The position numbers and the translations under genes were made by a program. A model generated the notes under the pieces. It did no database searches and was not told where the DNA came from. It saw only the letters and a list, made by a program, of their open reading frames with translations. From the NCBI GenBank assembly GCA_963756975.1, contig CAVWPS010000002.1, positions 372,001 through 436,000 of the forward strand: 64,000 bases of DNA. The letters run 5' to 3'. Below, one piece after another: positions 63,560-64,000 of this stretch. The DNA is from CAVRQM01 sp963756975. GTDB taxonomy: Bacteria > Pseudomonadota > Alphaproteobacteria > Acetobacterales > Acetobacteraceae. How positions within the stretch are numbered: position 1 is the stretch's first letter; every line of letters begins with the position of its first letter.

Positions 63560-64000
63560 TCACCCAGCGAGGTCCGGCTCGGCGTATGTCAGCCCGAGCG
63601 CCTCGGCGACCGGCCGGTTGGTCAGCCGCCCGGCGCAGATGTTCAGCCCCGCGCGCAGCCCCGGCGTCTTGTCCACCGCCTCGCGCCAGCCGAGCTTGGC
63701 AAGCCTGCGCGCGAACGGCAGCGTCGCGTTGCCGAGCGCGCGGGTCGACGTGCCGGGCACCGCGCCCGGCATGTTGGCCACACAGTAATGGACGACGCCG
63801 TCGACCACGTAGGTCGGATCGTCGTGGGTGGTCGCGTGGCTCGTCTCGAAACAGCCGCCCTGGTCGATCGCGATGTCGACCAGGACCGAGCCCGGACGCA
63901 TCCGCGAGACCATGTCGCGGGTGACCAGTTTCGGCGCCGCCGCACCGGGGATCAGCACCGCCCCGATCACGAGGTCCGCGTCGTGGACCAGCGCCTCGAT
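63560..64000 (-). CDS. ald: Alanine dehydrogenase, C-terminal part (gene continues past window)
   Basis: The last 146 codons of an NAD-dependent alanine dehydrogenase that enters from the right edge. GAVLIPGAAAPKLVTRDMVS, VDIAIDQGGCFETSHATTHD and YVVDGVVHYCVANMPGAVP are near-invariant in Ald, ending AGLNICAGRLTNRPVAEALG. It interconverts alanine and pyruvate plus ammonia. A methionine in frame at 63970 is internal, not the start. Confidence 0.93.
   Translation of the reverse strand: MEALVHDADLVIGAVLIPGAAAPKLVTRDMVSRMRPGSVLVDIAIDQGGCFETSHATTHDDPTYVVDGVVHYCVANMPGAVPGTSTRALGNATLPFARRLAKLGWREAVDKTPGLRAGLNICAGRLTNRPVAEALGLTYAEPDLAG

Overview
The window is about 64 kb of very GC-rich DNA (roughly 70% by eye) from an alphaproteobacterium. 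Rhodospirillales/Acetobacteraceae is the best guess. Supporting this are a GTTC-N7-GTTC (alphaproteobacterial type) LexA box in front of recA, a CckA-like kinase beside flhB, a DUF6468-type gene after fliM, overlapping ATGA/GTGA gene junctions, Entner-Doudoroff genes, and the rlmB / tRNA-Tyr / tRNA-Gly / tRNA-Trp / secE / nusG neighbourhood. The family assignment is inference.

Layout. 0-1.2 kb: the start of an SDR gene, divergent from an L-idonate 5-dehydrogenase. 1.2-6.3 kb (minus strand): secE, nusG, then a radical SAM gene and a ynjB-ynjC-ynjD importer where the ribosomal protein genes usually follow. 6.3-6.6 kb: tRNA-Trp and tRNA-Gly. 6.7-15 kb (plus): a SIS-domain sugar isomerase, a CUT1 sugar importer without its ATPase, and a three-gene drug efflux system (MFS, HlyD adaptor, outer-membrane lipoprotein). 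15-18.5 kb (minus): a CUT2 ribose/xylose-type importer. 18.6 kb: tRNA-Tyr, then rlmB, three tiny lipoprotein genes in tandem, rpiB, and a polysaccharide/glycosylation block (two very large glycosyltransferases and an epimerase). 27.8-36.1 kb: alaS, a quinone oxidoreductase, edd-eda, a LysE exporter, and a putative glycosyltransferase with a discoidin domain. 36.2-57 kb: recA and a large flagellar/chemotaxis region, made of flgB-flgC-fliE-fliQ-fliR-flhB-cckA; a small gene-fliO-fliP; speD-speE; fliL-fliM-DUF6468-motE-cheY-cheZ-TPR protein; and flgF-flgG-flgA-flgH behind a sigma-54 promoter. A serralysin-like protease follows. 57-64 kb: a CtrA-like regulator, arfB, a receiver-only regulator, two membrane transporters, a DUF533 protein, a CBS protein and the end of alanine dehydrogenase.

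How the genes work together. Sugar uptake (CUT1, CUT2), idonate oxidation and edd/eda all point to feeding sugar acids into the Entner-Doudoroff pathway. The flagellar genes supply part of the export gate (FliP, FliQ, FliR, FlhB), rod, C-ring and L-ring parts plus CheY/CheZ. The glycosyltransferases could serve surface polysaccharide or flagellin glycosylation (inference).

One striking feature runs through the window. Six otherwise well-conserved genes are interrupted by apparent single-base insertions (eight sites: radical SAM, two in one glycosyltransferase, one in the next, two in speE, one in the TPR protein, one in the serralysin). At each site, dropping one base restores a convincing family sequence. 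Insertion-biased consensus error is the simplest explanation, but real decay cannot be excluded from sequence alone. The most promising uncharacterised items are the radical SAM + YnjBCD locus behind nusG, the tandem family of three tiny lipoproteins, and a palindrome/direct-repeat control region in front of edd.
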